The notes: generated by a model not told the origin, from the letters alone. Counted from the first letter of the stretch, positions 44,175-53,420 are shown. The stretch is DNA of 64,000 nt from Falsiroseomonas ponticola (GCF_016805305.1 NZ_JAERQN010000014.1:48302-112301), one strand, 5' to 3'. Program-made: numbers and translations.

Positions 44175-45152
44175 ATGCTCGGCTTCATCATCCAGCGGCT
44201 GCTCCAGGCGGGACTCGTCATGCTGGCGATGTCCGCGCTGGTCTTCCTTGGCGTATACGCCATCGGCAACCCGATCGACGTCCTGATCTCCCCGGACGCG
44301 ACGCAGGACATCCGCGCCGCGGCCATCCGATCCTTCGGGCTCGACCTGCCGCTGTGGCAGCAATACCTGGCCTTCCTCGGCCGGCTGCTCTCCGGCGATT
44401 TCGGGCGATCCTTCGTCTTCGGCACGCCGGTGATCGACCTGGTGCTGGCGCGCCTGCCGGCGACGCTGGAACTGGCGCTGGCTTCCGTGCTGATCGGCGC
44501 CTTCATCGGCATCCCGCTCGGCATCTATGCGGGCTACAAGCCGGAGAGCCCGGTGGCGCGGGGCATCATGGCGGTCTCCGTGCTCGGCTTCTCCGTCCCC
44601 ACCTTCTGGGTCGGCCTGATCCTGATCCTGTTCTTCGCCGTGCATCTGGATTGGCTGCCCGCCGGCAATCGCGGGCCGACGGCCGAATTCGTCGGCGTGC
44701 AATGGTCCTTCCTGACGCGGGAGGGGCTGAGCTTCCTGATCCTCCCCGCGCTCAACCTCAGCCTCTTCAAGCTCGCCATGATGATCCGCCTGGCGCGGGC
44801 CGGGACGCGGGAGGTGATGCTGACGGATACCGTGAAGTTCGCCCGCGCCGCCGGCCTGTCGGAACTCACCATCCTTCGCCGCCACGTGCTGCGGCTGATC
44901 TCCATCCCGCTGGTGACGGTCTTCGGCCTGGAATTCGGCTCGACGCTCGCCTTCGCCGTGGTGACGGAGACGATCTTCTCCTGGCCTGGCGTCGGCAAGC
45001 TGATCATCGACAGCATCACCTCGCTCGACCGCCCCGTCATGGTCGCCTACCTGGTGCTGGTGGCCTTCCTCTTCGTCACGATCAACCTCGTCGTCGATCT
45101 CTCCTACGCCCTGCTCGATCCGCGGCTGCGGCGCGGGGGGCGCGGGGCATGA
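44175..45152 (+). CDS. ABC transporter permease, DppB/OppB type
   Basis: 325-aa inner-membrane permease with about six membrane helices and a large periplasmic loop after the first (PIDVLISPDATQ...). The EAA-like cytoplasmic loop, here REVMLTDTVKFARAAGLSELTILRRHVLR, docks the ATPase in this family. It overlaps the next permease by ATGA at 45149-45152. Together with 45149-46009 it would form the channel for the binding protein at 42.5 kb. Confidence 0.93.
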   Translation: MLGFIIQRLLQAGLVMLAMSALVFLGVYAIGNPIDVLISPDATQDIRAAAIRSFGLDLPLWQQYLAFLGRLLSGDFGRSFVFGTPVIDLVLARLPATLELALASVLIGAFIGIPLGIYAGYKPESPVARGIMAVSVLGFSVPTFWVGLILILFFAVHLDWLPAGNRGPTAEFVGVQWSFLTREGLSFLILPALNLSLFKLAMMIRLARAGTREVMLTDTVKFARAAGLSELTILRRHVLRLISIPLVTVFGLEFGSTLAFAVVTETIFSWPGVGKLIIDSITSLDRPVMVAYLVLVAFLFVTINLVVDLSYALLDPRLRRGGRGA

Positions 45153-46009
45153 AGGCGTTCTGGCGGGAATACCGGGAGAACTGGATCGCAGTGATCGCGC
45201 TGGCGGTGGTGGTGCTGGTCGTGCTGGCGGCGCTGCTCGCGCCCTGGATCACGCCGCAGGACCCGTACGACCTCGCCTCGCTCGACCTGATGGATGCGCG
45301 CAAGCCGCCGGGCTTCGTCGGCTCCAACGGCTATGTGCATTGGCTGGGCACGGATGCGCAGGGGCGGGACCTGCTCTCCGCCATCATCCACGGGCTGCGA
45401 ATCTCGCTCCAGATGGGCATCGCGGCGGGGCTGGTCGCCATGACCATCGGCGCGACCCTCGGCATCCTCTCCGCCCATGCCGGCGGCTGGGTGGAGGCCG
45501 CGATCATGCGCGTGGTGGACCTGCAGCTGAGCTTCCCCGCCATCCTGCTGGCGCTGGTGCTGGTGGCTGTGCTGGGGCAGGGGAAGTCGCAACTCGTCAT
45601 CGCCCTGGTCGCCGCGCAATACGCCTATTTCGCCCGCACCGCCTATGGCGCCGCGACGGCGGAGCGGCAGAAGGACTATGTGGAGGCCGCGCATGCGACG
45701 CCGCTGCCGTCCTGGCGCGTGGTGCTGCGCCACATCCTGCCGAACTGCCTGCCGCCGCTGATCGTCGTCGGCACCGTGCAGGTCGCCAATGCCATCGCGC
45801 TGGAGGCAACGCTCTCCTTCCTCGGCCTCGGCCTGCCGCCGACGGAGCCCAGCCTCGGCATGCTCATCGCCAATGGCTTCCAGTACATGATGAGCGGCCG
45901 CACCTGGATTTCCGTCTATCCCGGCATCGCGCTGATCCTGCTGATCGTCGCCATCAACATCGTCGGCGACCAGATCAGGGACCAGTTCAATCCCAGGCTG
46001 AGAAGATGA
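45149..46009 (+). CDS. ABC transporter permease, DppC/OppC type
   Basis: 286-aa second permease. The N-terminal segment YRENWIAVIALAVVVLVVLA is its first helix, LGTDAQGRDLLSAIIHGLRISL is the conserved DppC-type region, and the coupling loop is DYVEAAHATPLPSWRVVLRHILPN. ATG 45149 overlaps the upstream stop; a much longer ORF extending back to 43724 is a shadow of the divergent binding protein. The stop overlaps the ATPase start at 46006. Confidence 0.93.
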   Translation: MKAFWREYRENWIAVIALAVVVLVVLAALLAPWITPQDPYDLASLDLMDARKPPGFVGSNGYVHWLGTDAQGRDLLSAIIHGLRISLQMGIAAGLVAMTIGATLGILSAHAGGWVEAAIMRVVDLQLSFPAILLALVLVAVLGQGKSQLVIALVAAQYAYFARTAYGAATAERQKDYVEAAHATPLPSWRVVLRHILPNCLPPLIVVGTVQVANAIALEATLSFLGLGLPPTEPSLGMLIANGFQYMMSGRTWISVYPGIALILLIVAINIVGDQIRDQFNPRLRR

Positions 46010-46968
46010 GCCTGCTCGAGGTCCGCGACCTCCGCACCCATTTCTTCACCCGCGCCGGCGTGGTGAAGGCGGTGGAAGGCGTCTCCTTCTCGCTCGAGAA
46101 GGGCGAGATCCTGGGCCTGGTCGGCGAAAGCGGCTCCGGCAAGTCGGTCACCGGCTTCTCCCTCATCGGCCTGGTCGATCCCCCCGGCCGCATCGCGTCG
46201 GGGTCGATCAAGTTCGAGGGCCGCGAGCTTGTCGGCCTGCCACCGCAGGAGATGCGGGCCCTGCGCGGCAAGCGCATCGCCATGGTCTTCCAGGACCCGG
46301 CCGCGACGCTGAACCCCGTGCTCTCCATCGGCCAGCAGATGGTCCTCGCCGTGCGCGCCCATGGCCGGGCCAGCGAAGCCGCGGCGCGGGACCTGGCGGC
46401 GCGGACGCTGACGCGCGTCGGCATCCCCGACGCCGCCGCGCGGCTCGACGCCTATCCCCACGAATTCTCCGGCGGCATGCGCCAGCGCGTCGCCATCGCG
46501 ACGGCGCTGCTGCACGGCCCCGACCTCATCATCGCGGATGAGCCGACGACCGCGCTCGACGTCTCCATCCAGGCGCAGATCCTGGCGGAGATGAAGTCCC
46601 TGGCGAAGGAGACGGGCACCGCGCTGGTCTGGATCAGCCACGACCTCGCCACCGTCTCCTCCCTCGCGGACCGCGTGCTGGTCATGTATGCCGGCCGCAT
46701 CGTGGAGGCCGGCGCGGTCGGGGAAACGCTGCGCGCCCCCCGCCACCCCTACACACGCGGGCTGCTGGACAGCCTGCCCGCCATGGCGCGGCCGGGCGAG
46801 AAGCTGAACCAGATTCCCGGCACCACGCCCTCCCTGCTCTCGCTGCCGCCAGGCTGCCCCTTCGCGCCCCGCTGCCCGCGCGCTGACGCCACCTGCGCGA
46901 CCGATCCGCCGGATGTCGTCACCGCGGGCCGCCTGGTGCGCTGCCACCATCCGCTGGAGGAAGCATGA
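46006..46968 (+). CDS. ABC transporter ATPase, DppD type
   Basis: 320-aa ATPase with Walker A GESGSGKS (40-47), signature FSGGMRQR, Walker B LIIADEP and an H-loop WISHD. The C-terminal oligopeptide/dipeptide extension carries HPYTRGLLDSLP and a Cys cluster (CPFAPRCPRADATC) that binds an Fe-S cluster in some relatives. It overlaps both neighbours by ATGA. Confidence 0.93.
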   Translation: MSLLEVRDLRTHFFTRAGVVKAVEGVSFSLEKGEILGLVGESGSGKSVTGFSLIGLVDPPGRIASGSIKFEGRELVGLPPQEMRALRGKRIAMVFQDPAATLNPVLSIGQQMVLAVRAHGRASEAAARDLAARTLTRVGIPDAAARLDAYPHEFSGGMRQRVAIATALLHGPDLIIADEPTTALDVSIQAQILAEMKSLAKETGTALVWISHDLATVSSLADRVLVMYAGRIVEAGAVGETLRAPRHPYTRGLLDSLPAMARPGEKLNQIPGTTPSLLSLPPGCPFAPRCPRADATCATDPPDVVTAGRLVRCHHPLEEA

Positions 46969-47942
46969 TCCTTCAGGCCGAAGGCGTCACCAAGCGCTTC
47001 GCCCCGCGCCTCTCGCTCGGTGACCGCATCGCCGGCGCGCTCGGCGCCAAGGTGGATCGCCGCGCCGTGCACGCCGTGACGGATGTTTCCCTCAGCGTCA
47101 CGGCCGGGGAGACGCTGGGCCTGGTCGGCGAAAGCGGCTGCGGCAAGTCCACGCTCGGCCGCATGCTGGCCGGCATCATGCCGCCGACCGAGGGCCGCGT
47201 GCTGGTTGCCGGCGCCGCGCCGATGCGCGGGCGCCACAAGGCGACGACGCGCATCCAGACCGTCTTCCAGGACCCCTTCGCCAGCCTGAACCCGCGCATG
47301 CGCATCGGCGAGAGCATCGCGGAGGGCCCGGTCACCCATGGCCTGGTGACCCGCGCGGAGGCGCCGCGCATGGTGGCCGATTGGCTGGCGCGTGTCGGGC
47401 TCGACCCCGCCTTCGCCACGCGCTTCCCGCACCAGTTCTCCGGCGGCCAGCGCCAGCGCGTCGCCATCGCCCGCGCACTCGCCATGCAGCCGGATGTGCT
47501 GGTCTGCGACGAACCCGTCGCCTCGCTGGATGTGTCGATCCAGGCGCAGATCCTGAACCTGTTTCTCGAGTTGCGGCGCGACCTCGGCCTGACCTGCCTC
47601 TTCATCTCCCACGACCTCAGCGTGGTCCGCCATGTCAGCGACCGCGTGGCCATCATGTATCTCGGCCGGATCGTGGAGGCCGGCAGCGCCGCCAAGGTCT
47701 ATGCGCGCCCGCGCCATCCCTACACCCAGGGCCTGCTCGACAGTGTCCCGAAGCTGCGGCTCTCCATCGATGACGTGGCCAGCTTCAAGCCCATCGCCGG
47801 TGAATTGCCCTCGCCGCTGTCACCGCCGAGCGGCTGCGCCTTCCACCCGCGCTGCCCGAAGGCCACGGCGCTGTGCCGCGCGGAACGCCCGGCGCTGACG
47901 GCGCGGGATGACGGCACGCTGGTGGCCTGCCATCACGCCTGA
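46965..47942 (+). CDS. ABC transporter ATPase, DppF type
   Basis: 325-aa partner ATPase with Walker A GESGCGKS (55-62), signature FSGGQRQR, Walker B LVCDEP and H-loop FISHD. The C-terminal extension again holds HPYTQGLLDSVP and Cys residues (HPRCPKATALC). Distinct DppD and DppF types support one heterodimeric transporter. Last gene of the four-gene permease operon. Confidence 0.93.
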   Translation: MILQAEGVTKRFAPRLSLGDRIAGALGAKVDRRAVHAVTDVSLSVTAGETLGLVGESGCGKSTLGRMLAGIMPPTEGRVLVAGAAPMRGRHKATTRIQTVFQDPFASLNPRMRIGESIAEGPVTHGLVTRAEAPRMVADWLARVGLDPAFATRFPHQFSGGQRQRVAIARALAMQPDVLVCDEPVASLDVSIQAQILNLFLELRRDLGLTCLFISHDLSVVRHVSDRVAIMYLGRIVEAGSAAKVYARPRHPYTQGLLDSVPKLRLSIDDVASFKPIAGELPSPLSPPSGCAFHPRCPKATALCRAERPALTARDDGTLVACHHA

Positions 47943-48014
47943 AGACGGGCCCGCGTAACCCTGGCGCGCGCCGGGACGAAGCACCCGCTCCACCACCGCG
48001 ATGCGACACCACCG

Positions 48015-48479
48015 ATGACCATCCGCCTGCTATCCCCCGCCGACCTGGCACCGCTGCGGGCCGTGATCGATGCCACGGGCCTCTTCCCCGGCGACCTCCT
48101 GGACGAGATGGCCCGGCCCTTCCTGGCCGGCGAGGCGCCCGGCGAGATCTGGCTCACCACCCATGACACCACGGCCCTCGCCTATGGGGCGGCGGAGCGT
48201 ATGACGGAAGGCACCTGGAACCTGCTGCTGATCGCGGTCCATCCCGACCGCCAGCGCCAGGGTATCGGCGCGGCCCTGGTCGCGGCGGTCGAGGCGCGGC
48301 TGCGGGAGGCAGGCGCGCGCCTGCTGCTGGTCGAGACCTCCGGCCTCGATGAGTTCGAGCCGACGCGCGGCTTCTACCGCGCGCTCGGCTTCGCGGAGGA
48401 AGGCCGCATCCGCGACTACTACAAGGCAGGCGAGGCCAAGGTCATCTTCGCCAAGGCGCTGGCGCGGGGCGCGGCGTAG
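48015..48479 (+). CDS. GNAT-family N-acetyltransferase
   Basis: 154-aa GCN5-related acetyltransferase. The acetyl-CoA motif A is clear: LIAVHPDRQRQGIGAALVAAVE (QRQGIG pyrophosphate loop), followed by the FYRALGF motif B. Acceptor substrate unknown. It follows the ABC ATPase by 72 bp and ends 7 nt before a convergent gene. It is not evidently linked to the transport operon. Confidence 0.9.
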   Translation: MTIRLLSPADLAPLRAVIDATGLFPGDLLDEMARPFLAGEAPGEIWLTTHDTTALAYGAAERMTEGTWNLLLIAVHPDRQRQGIGAALVAAVEARLREAGARLLLVETSGLDEFEPTRGFYRALGFAEEGRIRDYYKAGEAKVIFAKALARGAA

Positions 48480-48485
48480 CCGCCG

Positions 48486-49280
48486 TCAGGCGGACGGGTT
48501 GCCCCGCATCCAGGGCAGCACGCTGCGCTGCGCCACCATCGCCGCCAGGAAGCCGATCCCCAGCACCACCACCGCGACCGCGACGGGATCGCCGCGCCGC
48601 ACGCCCGCGACCGGCACCAGCTGGTGCGCCACCGCCAGCAGCGCCACCGCGCTGCAGACGACGCCGAGGCACAGCACCGCCAGGTGCCGAGGGCCATAGC
48701 GGTACACCGCCCAGGTCGCGATGCCGAAGGCCAGCCAGGTGAGGTGCCGTTCGTCCAGCCCTTCCATGCCCGGCACGGGCACGATCTGCATCGCGATGGA
48801 ACGCCATGCGACGAGCAGGAAGGCCATCACGCTGGCCCCCGCCCAGCCCCACCAGGCCCTTTCGCGCGCCAGGCCCTGCGCCAGCAATCCCAGCGTGCCA
48901 TGCAGCAGGACGGTCGCGGCGAAGGTGACGCCCCAGCCGAGGGACGGCGTGACGAAGCCCGGGAAGCGGAACGCATTCGCGATCCCCAGCCAGAGGTCCC
49001 ATCCGCCGGTGAGCGTGCCGCAGGCGATGCCGAGTGCGAACCAGCGCCCGGTGTCCCGCCGCAGCAGCCACCACAGCGCGGCCAGCTTGCAGCCTTCCAC
49101 CAGCGCGACTTCCAGCAGATAGGCCGCGTCCAGCCAGGGGCCCGCGAAGACCTCCGGCAGCACCGCGGGCAGGATGGCGTGCGTCGCCATCCGCAAGGGG
49201 ATCAGCAGCGCGAAGGCCGCCAGCAAGGCCGCCAGCGCCGCGAGCCACAGGCGGGCGGAACCGAGCCCCGCCGGCCTCAC
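48486..49280 (-). CDS. Multi-pass membrane protein, unknown function
   Basis: 264 aa from GTG 49280, which overlaps the upstream stop as GTGA; a longer start at 49313 is possible but would overlap that gene by 37 nt. Seven or more hydrophobic helices are visible, alternating with Trp/Arg-rich loops. No family recognised. Its coupling to the 130-aa membrane protein and to the BKACE gene hints at a minor transport or sensing role, unproven. Confidence 0.7.
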   Translation of the reverse strand: MRPAGLGSARLWLAALAALLAAFALLIPLRMATHAILPAVLPEVFAGPWLDAAYLLEVALVEGCKLAALWWLLRRDTGRWFALGIACGTLTGGWDLWLGIANAFRFPGFVTPSLGWGVTFAATVLLHGTLGLLAQGLARERAWWGWAGASVMAFLLVAWRSIAMQIVPVPGMEGLDERHLTWLAFGIATWAVYRYGPRHLAVLCLGVVCSAVALLAVAHQLVPVAGVRRGDPVAVAVVVLGIGFLAAMVAQRSVLPWMRGNPSA

Positions 49281-49669
49281 AGCGCCACCGCCGCCACGGC
49301 CAGGATCAGGCACCCCACGGGATGCAGCGGAAGGACCTTGCCGAAGCTCTGCACCCGCGCGGCCTCATCCCGTGTCAGGGCGATCTGCGGCAGGAAGGAT
49401 GCAACCACCAGCGTCCAGACCCCGAGATAGACGGGCATGCGCCAGATGCCGGGGCTCGCGGGCGCGACGGCATGGCCCGCGACCAGCACCAGGATGGCCA
49501 GGCCATGCAGGCTGCACAACCACAGAACCAGCCGCAGCCCCGCCCCATGCCGGGGATCGAGCGCGCCGCCCCTGCGCCATCCCAGCAGCGCCACCGCCGC
49601 GATCGCGACCTGGATCGCGGCGAAGGCCGCGCGCCACGCCCAGGGAAAGGGCTCGGGCTCGATCGGCAC
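49277..49669 (-). CDS. Small membrane protein, unknown function
   Basis: 130 aa with about four hydrophobic segments. It begins MPIEPEPF and ends within a GTGA overlap with the next gene. It starts 9 nt after the BKACE stop, so it is probably co-transcribed. I do not recognise it. Confidence 0.65.
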   Translation of the reverse strand: MPIEPEPFPWAWRAAFAAIQVAIAAVALLGWRRGGALDPRHGAGLRLVLWLCSLHGLAILVLVAGHAVAPASPGIWRMPVYLGVWTLVVASFLPQIALTRDEAARVQSFGKVLPLHPVGCLILAVAAVAL

Positions 49670-49678
49670 GGCGCCTCC

Positions 49679-50602
49679 TCAGAACGCCACCTTGTCCCCG
49701 CCCTTGAGGCTCAGGATCTCCCGCGCCTCATCGGGGGTCGCGACCTGCATGCCCAGGCCCTCGATGATCTGCCGCGCCAGCCGCACCTGCTGCGCGTTGC
49801 TCTCCGCGAGCTTGCCCGGCCCGGCCCAGAGGCTGTCCTCCAGGCCCACGCGCACATTGCCCCCCATCGCCGCCGCCATCGCCGCGATGCGCAGCTGCGA
49901 GGCGCCCGCGCCCAGCACACTCCAGCGATACTGGTCGCCGAACAGCCGGTCCGCGGTGCGCTTCATGTGCAGCACATCCTCGGGATGCGCGCCGATGCCG
50001 CCCTGGATGCCGAAGACCGTCTGGATGAAGAGCGGGGCCTTCACCAGGCCCTGGTCCAGGAAGTACTTCAGATTGTAGAGGTGCGCGGTGTCGTAGCACT
50101 CGAACTCGAAGCGCGTGTCGTTCTCCGCGCAGGTGGTCAGGATGTACTCGATATCCGCGAAGCTGTTGCGGAAGACGATGTCCTTGTTGGCGAGGTAGTC
50201 GGCCTCCCACTGGTGCTTGAAGCTCTTGAAGCGGTTGAGCATCCCGAACAGGCCGAAATTCATCGACCCCATGTTCAGCGACGCCACCTCTGGCCGGAAG
50301 GTCGCGGCGGGGGAGACGCGCTGCTGGATCGTCATGGTCGGCGCGCCGCCCGTCGTCAGGTTCAGCACGGCGTCGGTGCGCTGCTTGATGACGCGGAGGA
50401 AGGGCGCGAAGGCCTCCGGCGTCTGGTCCGGGCGGCCATCCACGGGATCGCGCGCATGCAGGTGGACGATGGCCGCGCCCGCCTCCGCCGCGCCGATCGC
50501 GGCATCGGCGATCTCCTGCGCCGTCACGGGCAGGTGCGGCGACATGGAGGGCGTGTGGATCGCACCCGTCACCGCGCAGGTGATGATGACTTTGCGGCTC
50601 AT
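49679..50602 (-). CDS. BKACE-family beta-keto acid cleavage enzyme (DUF849)
   Basis: 307-aa TIM-barrel Zn enzyme. BKACE proteins condense a beta-keto acid with acetyl-CoA and cleave it to a CoA ester plus acetoacetate. Here ITCAVTGAIHTPSMSPHLPVT, the Zn-binding HLHARDP, the LNLTTGG strand and GLEDSLW are typical. GAGGGA supports ATG 50602. The gene upstream encodes a beta-hydroxyacid dehydrogenase that could supply the keto acid. Substrates in the family include 3-keto-5-aminohexanoate and dehydrocarnitine; which applies is open. Confidence 0.93.
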   Translation of the reverse strand: MSRKVIITCAVTGAIHTPSMSPHLPVTAQEIADAAIGAAEAGAAIVHLHARDPVDGRPDQTPEAFAPFLRVIKQRTDAVLNLTTGGAPTMTIQQRVSPAATFRPEVASLNMGSMNFGLFGMLNRFKSFKHQWEADYLANKDIVFRNSFADIEYILTTCAENDTRFEFECYDTAHLYNLKYFLDQGLVKAPLFIQTVFGIQGGIGAHPEDVLHMKRTADRLFGDQYRWSVLGAGASQLRIAAMAAAMGGNVRVGLEDSLWAGPGKLAESNAQQVRLARQIIEGLGMQVATPDEAREILSLKGGDKVAF

Positions 50603-50621
50603 AGCTTCATTCCCTCAAACG

Positions 50622-50760
50622 CGTCGTGCCGAAGGCACGCCTGCGGCGTGACGCGCCGGCTCCGCCGGCTTGGCTTCGTCGTGCCGAAGGCACGCCTCCG
50701 GCGTGACGCATAGGCGGCGGCGGCCATTCGGCCGCTCGGATTGCGCGAGAGCGCAATCCG
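50622..50760. repeat. Hairpin array with two 33-bp direct repeats
   Basis: In the 181-bp gap before the BKACE gene, 50622-50654 and 50677-50709 are identical except one base. Each contains the hairpin CGTGCC-GAA-GGCACG overlapped by CACGCC-3-GGCGTG, so two alternative stems compete. Further hairpins are GCCGGC-TCC-GCCGGC (50655-50669), GCGGCC-4-GGCCGC (50720-50735) and a 10-bp stem with loop GAGA (50737-50760). Confidence 0.75.
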
Positions 50761-50783
50761 CATGCTGTACTGAACGTCGACGG

Positions 50784-51722
50784 TCACAGCGACTTCTCCT
50801 GCTTCCGCTTATGCGCGGCCAGCGCCGCCAGCCGCTTGTCGCGCCGCGCGCTCCGCGCCGCGATCTCCTCGCGCGACGGCGTCTCGCCCCACGCCTCCAC
50901 CACCTTGGCACATCCCTCCGCCCCGAAGACGGCCGGGGAGGGCGGCTTCTCGATCATGCGCTGGAACAGCCCGGCATAGCGCGAACAGTAATCGGCCATG
51001 CCGCCCGGCGCATTCAGCTCGATGGTCGCGAAGGGGCCGAGGAAGGACCAGCGCAGCCCGAGCCCCTCCGCCACCGTCACGTCGAGGTCTCGCGGCGTCA
51101 CATAGCCCTCCTGCACCAGCCGGAAGGCCTCCGCCAGCAGCGCGCCCTGCAGACGGTTGAGGATGAAGCCCTCGATCTCCTTCAGCACCGTGATCGGCGC
51201 CTGGTCCACGCTGTCATGGATCGCGCGCGCCGCGGCGATCGTGCCGGCGGAGGTCCAGGGCGCCCCGGACAACTCCACCACGGGCACCAGATGCGGCGGG
51301 TTCACCGGATGGGCGACCAGGCAGCGGGCCCGGCCCGCGAGCTTTTCCGTGAAGGCGGAGCAGGGGATGCCGCTGGTGGAGGACGCCAGGATGCAATCGG
51401 GCGCCGCCAGCCTGTCCAACTCCGCGAAGATCGCGATCTTCTCCGGCAGGCGTTCCGGCCCGTTCTCCTGCACGTAGTCGGCGCCTGCCAGGGCCTCGGC
51501 CAGGTCGGGCGCCACGCGGATACGCGCGGCGGCGCCGGCGGGGTCCTCGCACAGCCCCTGGCGATGCTGCTCCGCCAGCCCCTCGGCGCAGAGCGCCGGC
51601 GCGGCCTCCAGCGCCGCGGCCACGGGGTCGTAGAGCGCAACCTCCCAGCCCGCGCGGGCAAAGACCATCGCCCAGGCGCGGCCGATCAGCCCCGCCCCCA
51701 CCACCGCCATCTTCCGCGCCAT
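50784..51722 (-). CDS. 3-hydroxyacid (lambda-crystallin/L-gulonate type) dehydrogenase
   Basis: 312-aa member of the 3-hydroxyacyl-CoA dehydrogenase superfamily. VVGAGLIGRAWAMVFA binds NAD; the catalytic His/Asn region reads CLVAHPVNPPHLVPVVEL, and GFILNRLQGALLAEAFRLVQEG and EGLGLRWSFLGPF closely match lambda-crystallin/L-gulonate 3-dehydrogenase and related L-carnitine dehydrogenases. It would oxidise a beta-hydroxy acid to a beta-keto acid. ATG 51722 is chosen over 51764. It lies between an OsmF-YehYXW transporter and a BKACE gene, fitting import-oxidise-cleave. Confidence 0.88.
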   Translation of the reverse strand: MARKMAVVGAGLIGRAWAMVFARAGWEVALYDPVAAALEAAPALCAEGLAEQHRQGLCEDPAGAAARIRVAPDLAEALAGADYVQENGPERLPEKIAIFAELDRLAAPDCILASSTSGIPCSAFTEKLAGRARCLVAHPVNPPHLVPVVELSGAPWTSAGTIAAARAIHDSVDQAPITVLKEIEGFILNRLQGALLAEAFRLVQEGYVTPRDLDVTVAEGLGLRWSFLGPFATIELNAPGGMADYCSRYAGLFQRMIEKPPSPAVFGAEGCAKVVEAWGETPSREEIAARSARRDKRLAALAAHKRKQEKSL

Positions 51723-51780
51723 GCGGCCAGTCCCCCCACTGCTTGGGGTCACGATACCCCGCACGGGGCGAGCCGCAACC

Positions 51781-52488
51781 TCAGTCCCGGGCCGGCGCCG
51801 CCATCAGCAGGATGGCATCCGCCAGGAAGGCCAGCGCCGCCGTGGCGGCCGCGCCCTGCAGCACCAGCGCCTGGTTCTGGTTCTGCAGCCCGATGACGAT
51901 GGGCGTGCCGAGCGTCGAGGCTCCGGCCAGCGCCCCCACGGCGGTGGTCGCGACCGCCAGCACCAGCGCCACCCGCAACCCGTCCAGCACCAGCGGCCAG
52001 GCGAGGGCGAGTTCCACCTCCGCCAGCACCTGGCGCGGCGAAAGCCCGACCGCCTCCGCGGCCAGGCGCGTTTCCGGCGGCACCGCCTCCAGCGCGCCCA
52101 CCGTCGCCCGCATCACCGGCATGATGCCGTAGAGCATCAGCGCCAGCACGGTCGGCGCCCAGCCGAAGCCGAAGGCCGGCACCGCCAGCGCCACCACCAC
52201 CACCGGCGGCACCGCCTGCGCCACCGCCGCCGCCGCATCCGCCGCGCCGCGCAGCCCGCGCCCGCCCGGCCGCGTGACCATGACGCCGAGTGCCAGGCCG
52301 ATCAGCGCCGCCGGCAGCACGCCGGCCAGGGACAGCGCCGCATGGTCCAGCGCCAGGTCCCGCAGCCGCGCCATCGGGTAGGGGCCCTGCGTGCCGCCCA
52401 TCAGCCAGGCCGCGACGCCGGGCAGCGCCAGCACGGCCAGCGCCAGCGCCAGCAGTAGCGCTGGCAGGCCCCGCCGCAGCCGGATCAC
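51781..52488 (-). CDS. yehW: Quaternary-amine ABC permease, YehW type
   Basis: 235-aa inner-membrane permease of the OpuBB/ProW class. About five or six helices with the coupling loop LAAEAVGLSPRQVLAEVELALAW. Length and position match YehW, the second permease of the E. coli yehZYXW operon. It overlaps the ATPase start region by ATGA (52488/52485). Confidence 0.87.
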   Translation of the reverse strand: MIRLRRGLPALLLALALAVLALPGVAAWLMGGTQGPYPMARLRDLALDHAALSLAGVLPAALIGLALGVMVTRPGGRGLRGAADAAAAVAQAVPPVVVVALAVPAFGFGWAPTVLALMLYGIMPVMRATVGALEAVPPETRLAAEAVGLSPRQVLAEVELALAWPLVLDGLRVALVLAVATTAVGALAGASTLGTPIVIGLQNQNQALVLQGAAATAALAFLADAILLMAAPARD

Positions 52489-53420
52489 CGCCGCGCGCCC
52501 AGGATGCCCTCGGCGCGGAGGGAACCCCGCTCCCCCTCCAGGCCCAGCGCCTCGTCGCCGGATTCCGCGAGGCGGGAGAGCGCATCCGCCAGGCTCGCAT
52601 CCCGCGCCAGCACCGGCGCGCCCGGCGGTGCCGGGCGAGGGTCCAGCGCCCCCCGCGCCGGCCGCAGCGACAGCCAGCGCAGCCCGGGCTGCCCGCCGCC
52701 CAGCAATTCCCGCACGAAGGGCGCGGCATCCGGCGCCACCAGCTCCGCCGGCGGCCCATCGGCCTCGATCCGGCCATCGCGCAGCACCACGACATGTGTG
52801 GCGAGTTCCAGCGCCTCCTCCGGGTCATGCGTCACCAGCAGGATGGTCTTGCCGGTCTCCGCATGGATGCGCCGCATCTCGGCCCGCAATTCCCGCCGCG
52901 TGATGGGATCGACGGCGCCGAAGGGCTCGTCCATCAGCAGGATGTCGGGGTCCGCCGCCAGCGCGCGGGCGATGCCGACCCGCTGCGCCTGGCCGCCCGA
53001 CAGCGCCCGCGGCAGCCGCGTGGCCATGCCGGGGTCGAGCCGCAGCAGCGCGAGCAACTCCTCCACGCGGCGCGCGATCCGCGCAGCGTCCCAGCCCAGC
53101 AGCCGCGGGACCGTGCCGATATTCTCCGCCACCGTCCGGTGCGGAAACAGCCCCACGGATTGCATGGCGTAGCCGATGGACCGCCGCAGCACCGGCGCGG
53201 CTTCCTGCCCCACATCGCGCCCGCGCACCCGCACCGCGCCTGCGCTCGGCACCACCAGGCGGTTCACCAGCTTCATCAGCGTCGATTTGCCGGAGCCCGA
53301 GGGCCCGACCAGCGCGCAGAACTCGCCGGCATTCACATGCAGCGTCACATCCCGCAGCGCCTCGGTCGCGCCGAAGCGGACGGTCACGCCCTCGATCGCG
53401 ATGACGGGCTGCGCGATCAT
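52485..53420 (-). CDS. yehX: Quaternary-amine ABC ATPase, YehX type
   Basis: 311-aa ATPase with Walker A GPSGSGKS (39-46), signature LSGGQAQR, Walker B LLMDEP and H-loop LVTHD. The C-terminal stretch from about 265 looks like one half of a CBS motif (VLARDASLADALSRLAESGDEALGL). Length agrees with YehX (about 308 aa). ATG 53420 overlaps the upstream permease; a longer ORF from 54104 is in a shadow frame. Confidence 0.9.
   Translation of the reverse strand: MIAQPVIAIEGVTVRFGATEALRDVTLHVNAGEFCALVGPSGSGKSTLMKLVNRLVVPSAGAVRVRGRDVGQEAAPVLRRSIGYAMQSVGLFPHRTVAENIGTVPRLLGWDAARIARRVEELLALLRLDPGMATRLPRALSGGQAQRVGIARALAADPDILLMDEPFGAVDPITRRELRAEMRRIHAETGKTILLVTHDPEEALELATHVVVLRDGRIEADGPPAELVAPDAAPFVRELLGGGQPGLRWLSLRPARGALDPRPAPPGAPVLARDASLADALSRLAESGDEALGLEGERGSLRAEGILGARR

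Noticed and set aside
43724..45148. N-terminal extension of the DppC-type permease
   Set aside because: It lies in the divergent binding-protein gene and the DppB gene; the permease start at 45149 overlaps the upstream stop as expected.
50622..50709. Two 33-bp direct repeats as a minimal CRISPR array
   Set aside because: Only two copies with a 22-bp GC-palindromic spacer, internal hairpins overlap the repeats, and no cas gene is nearby.
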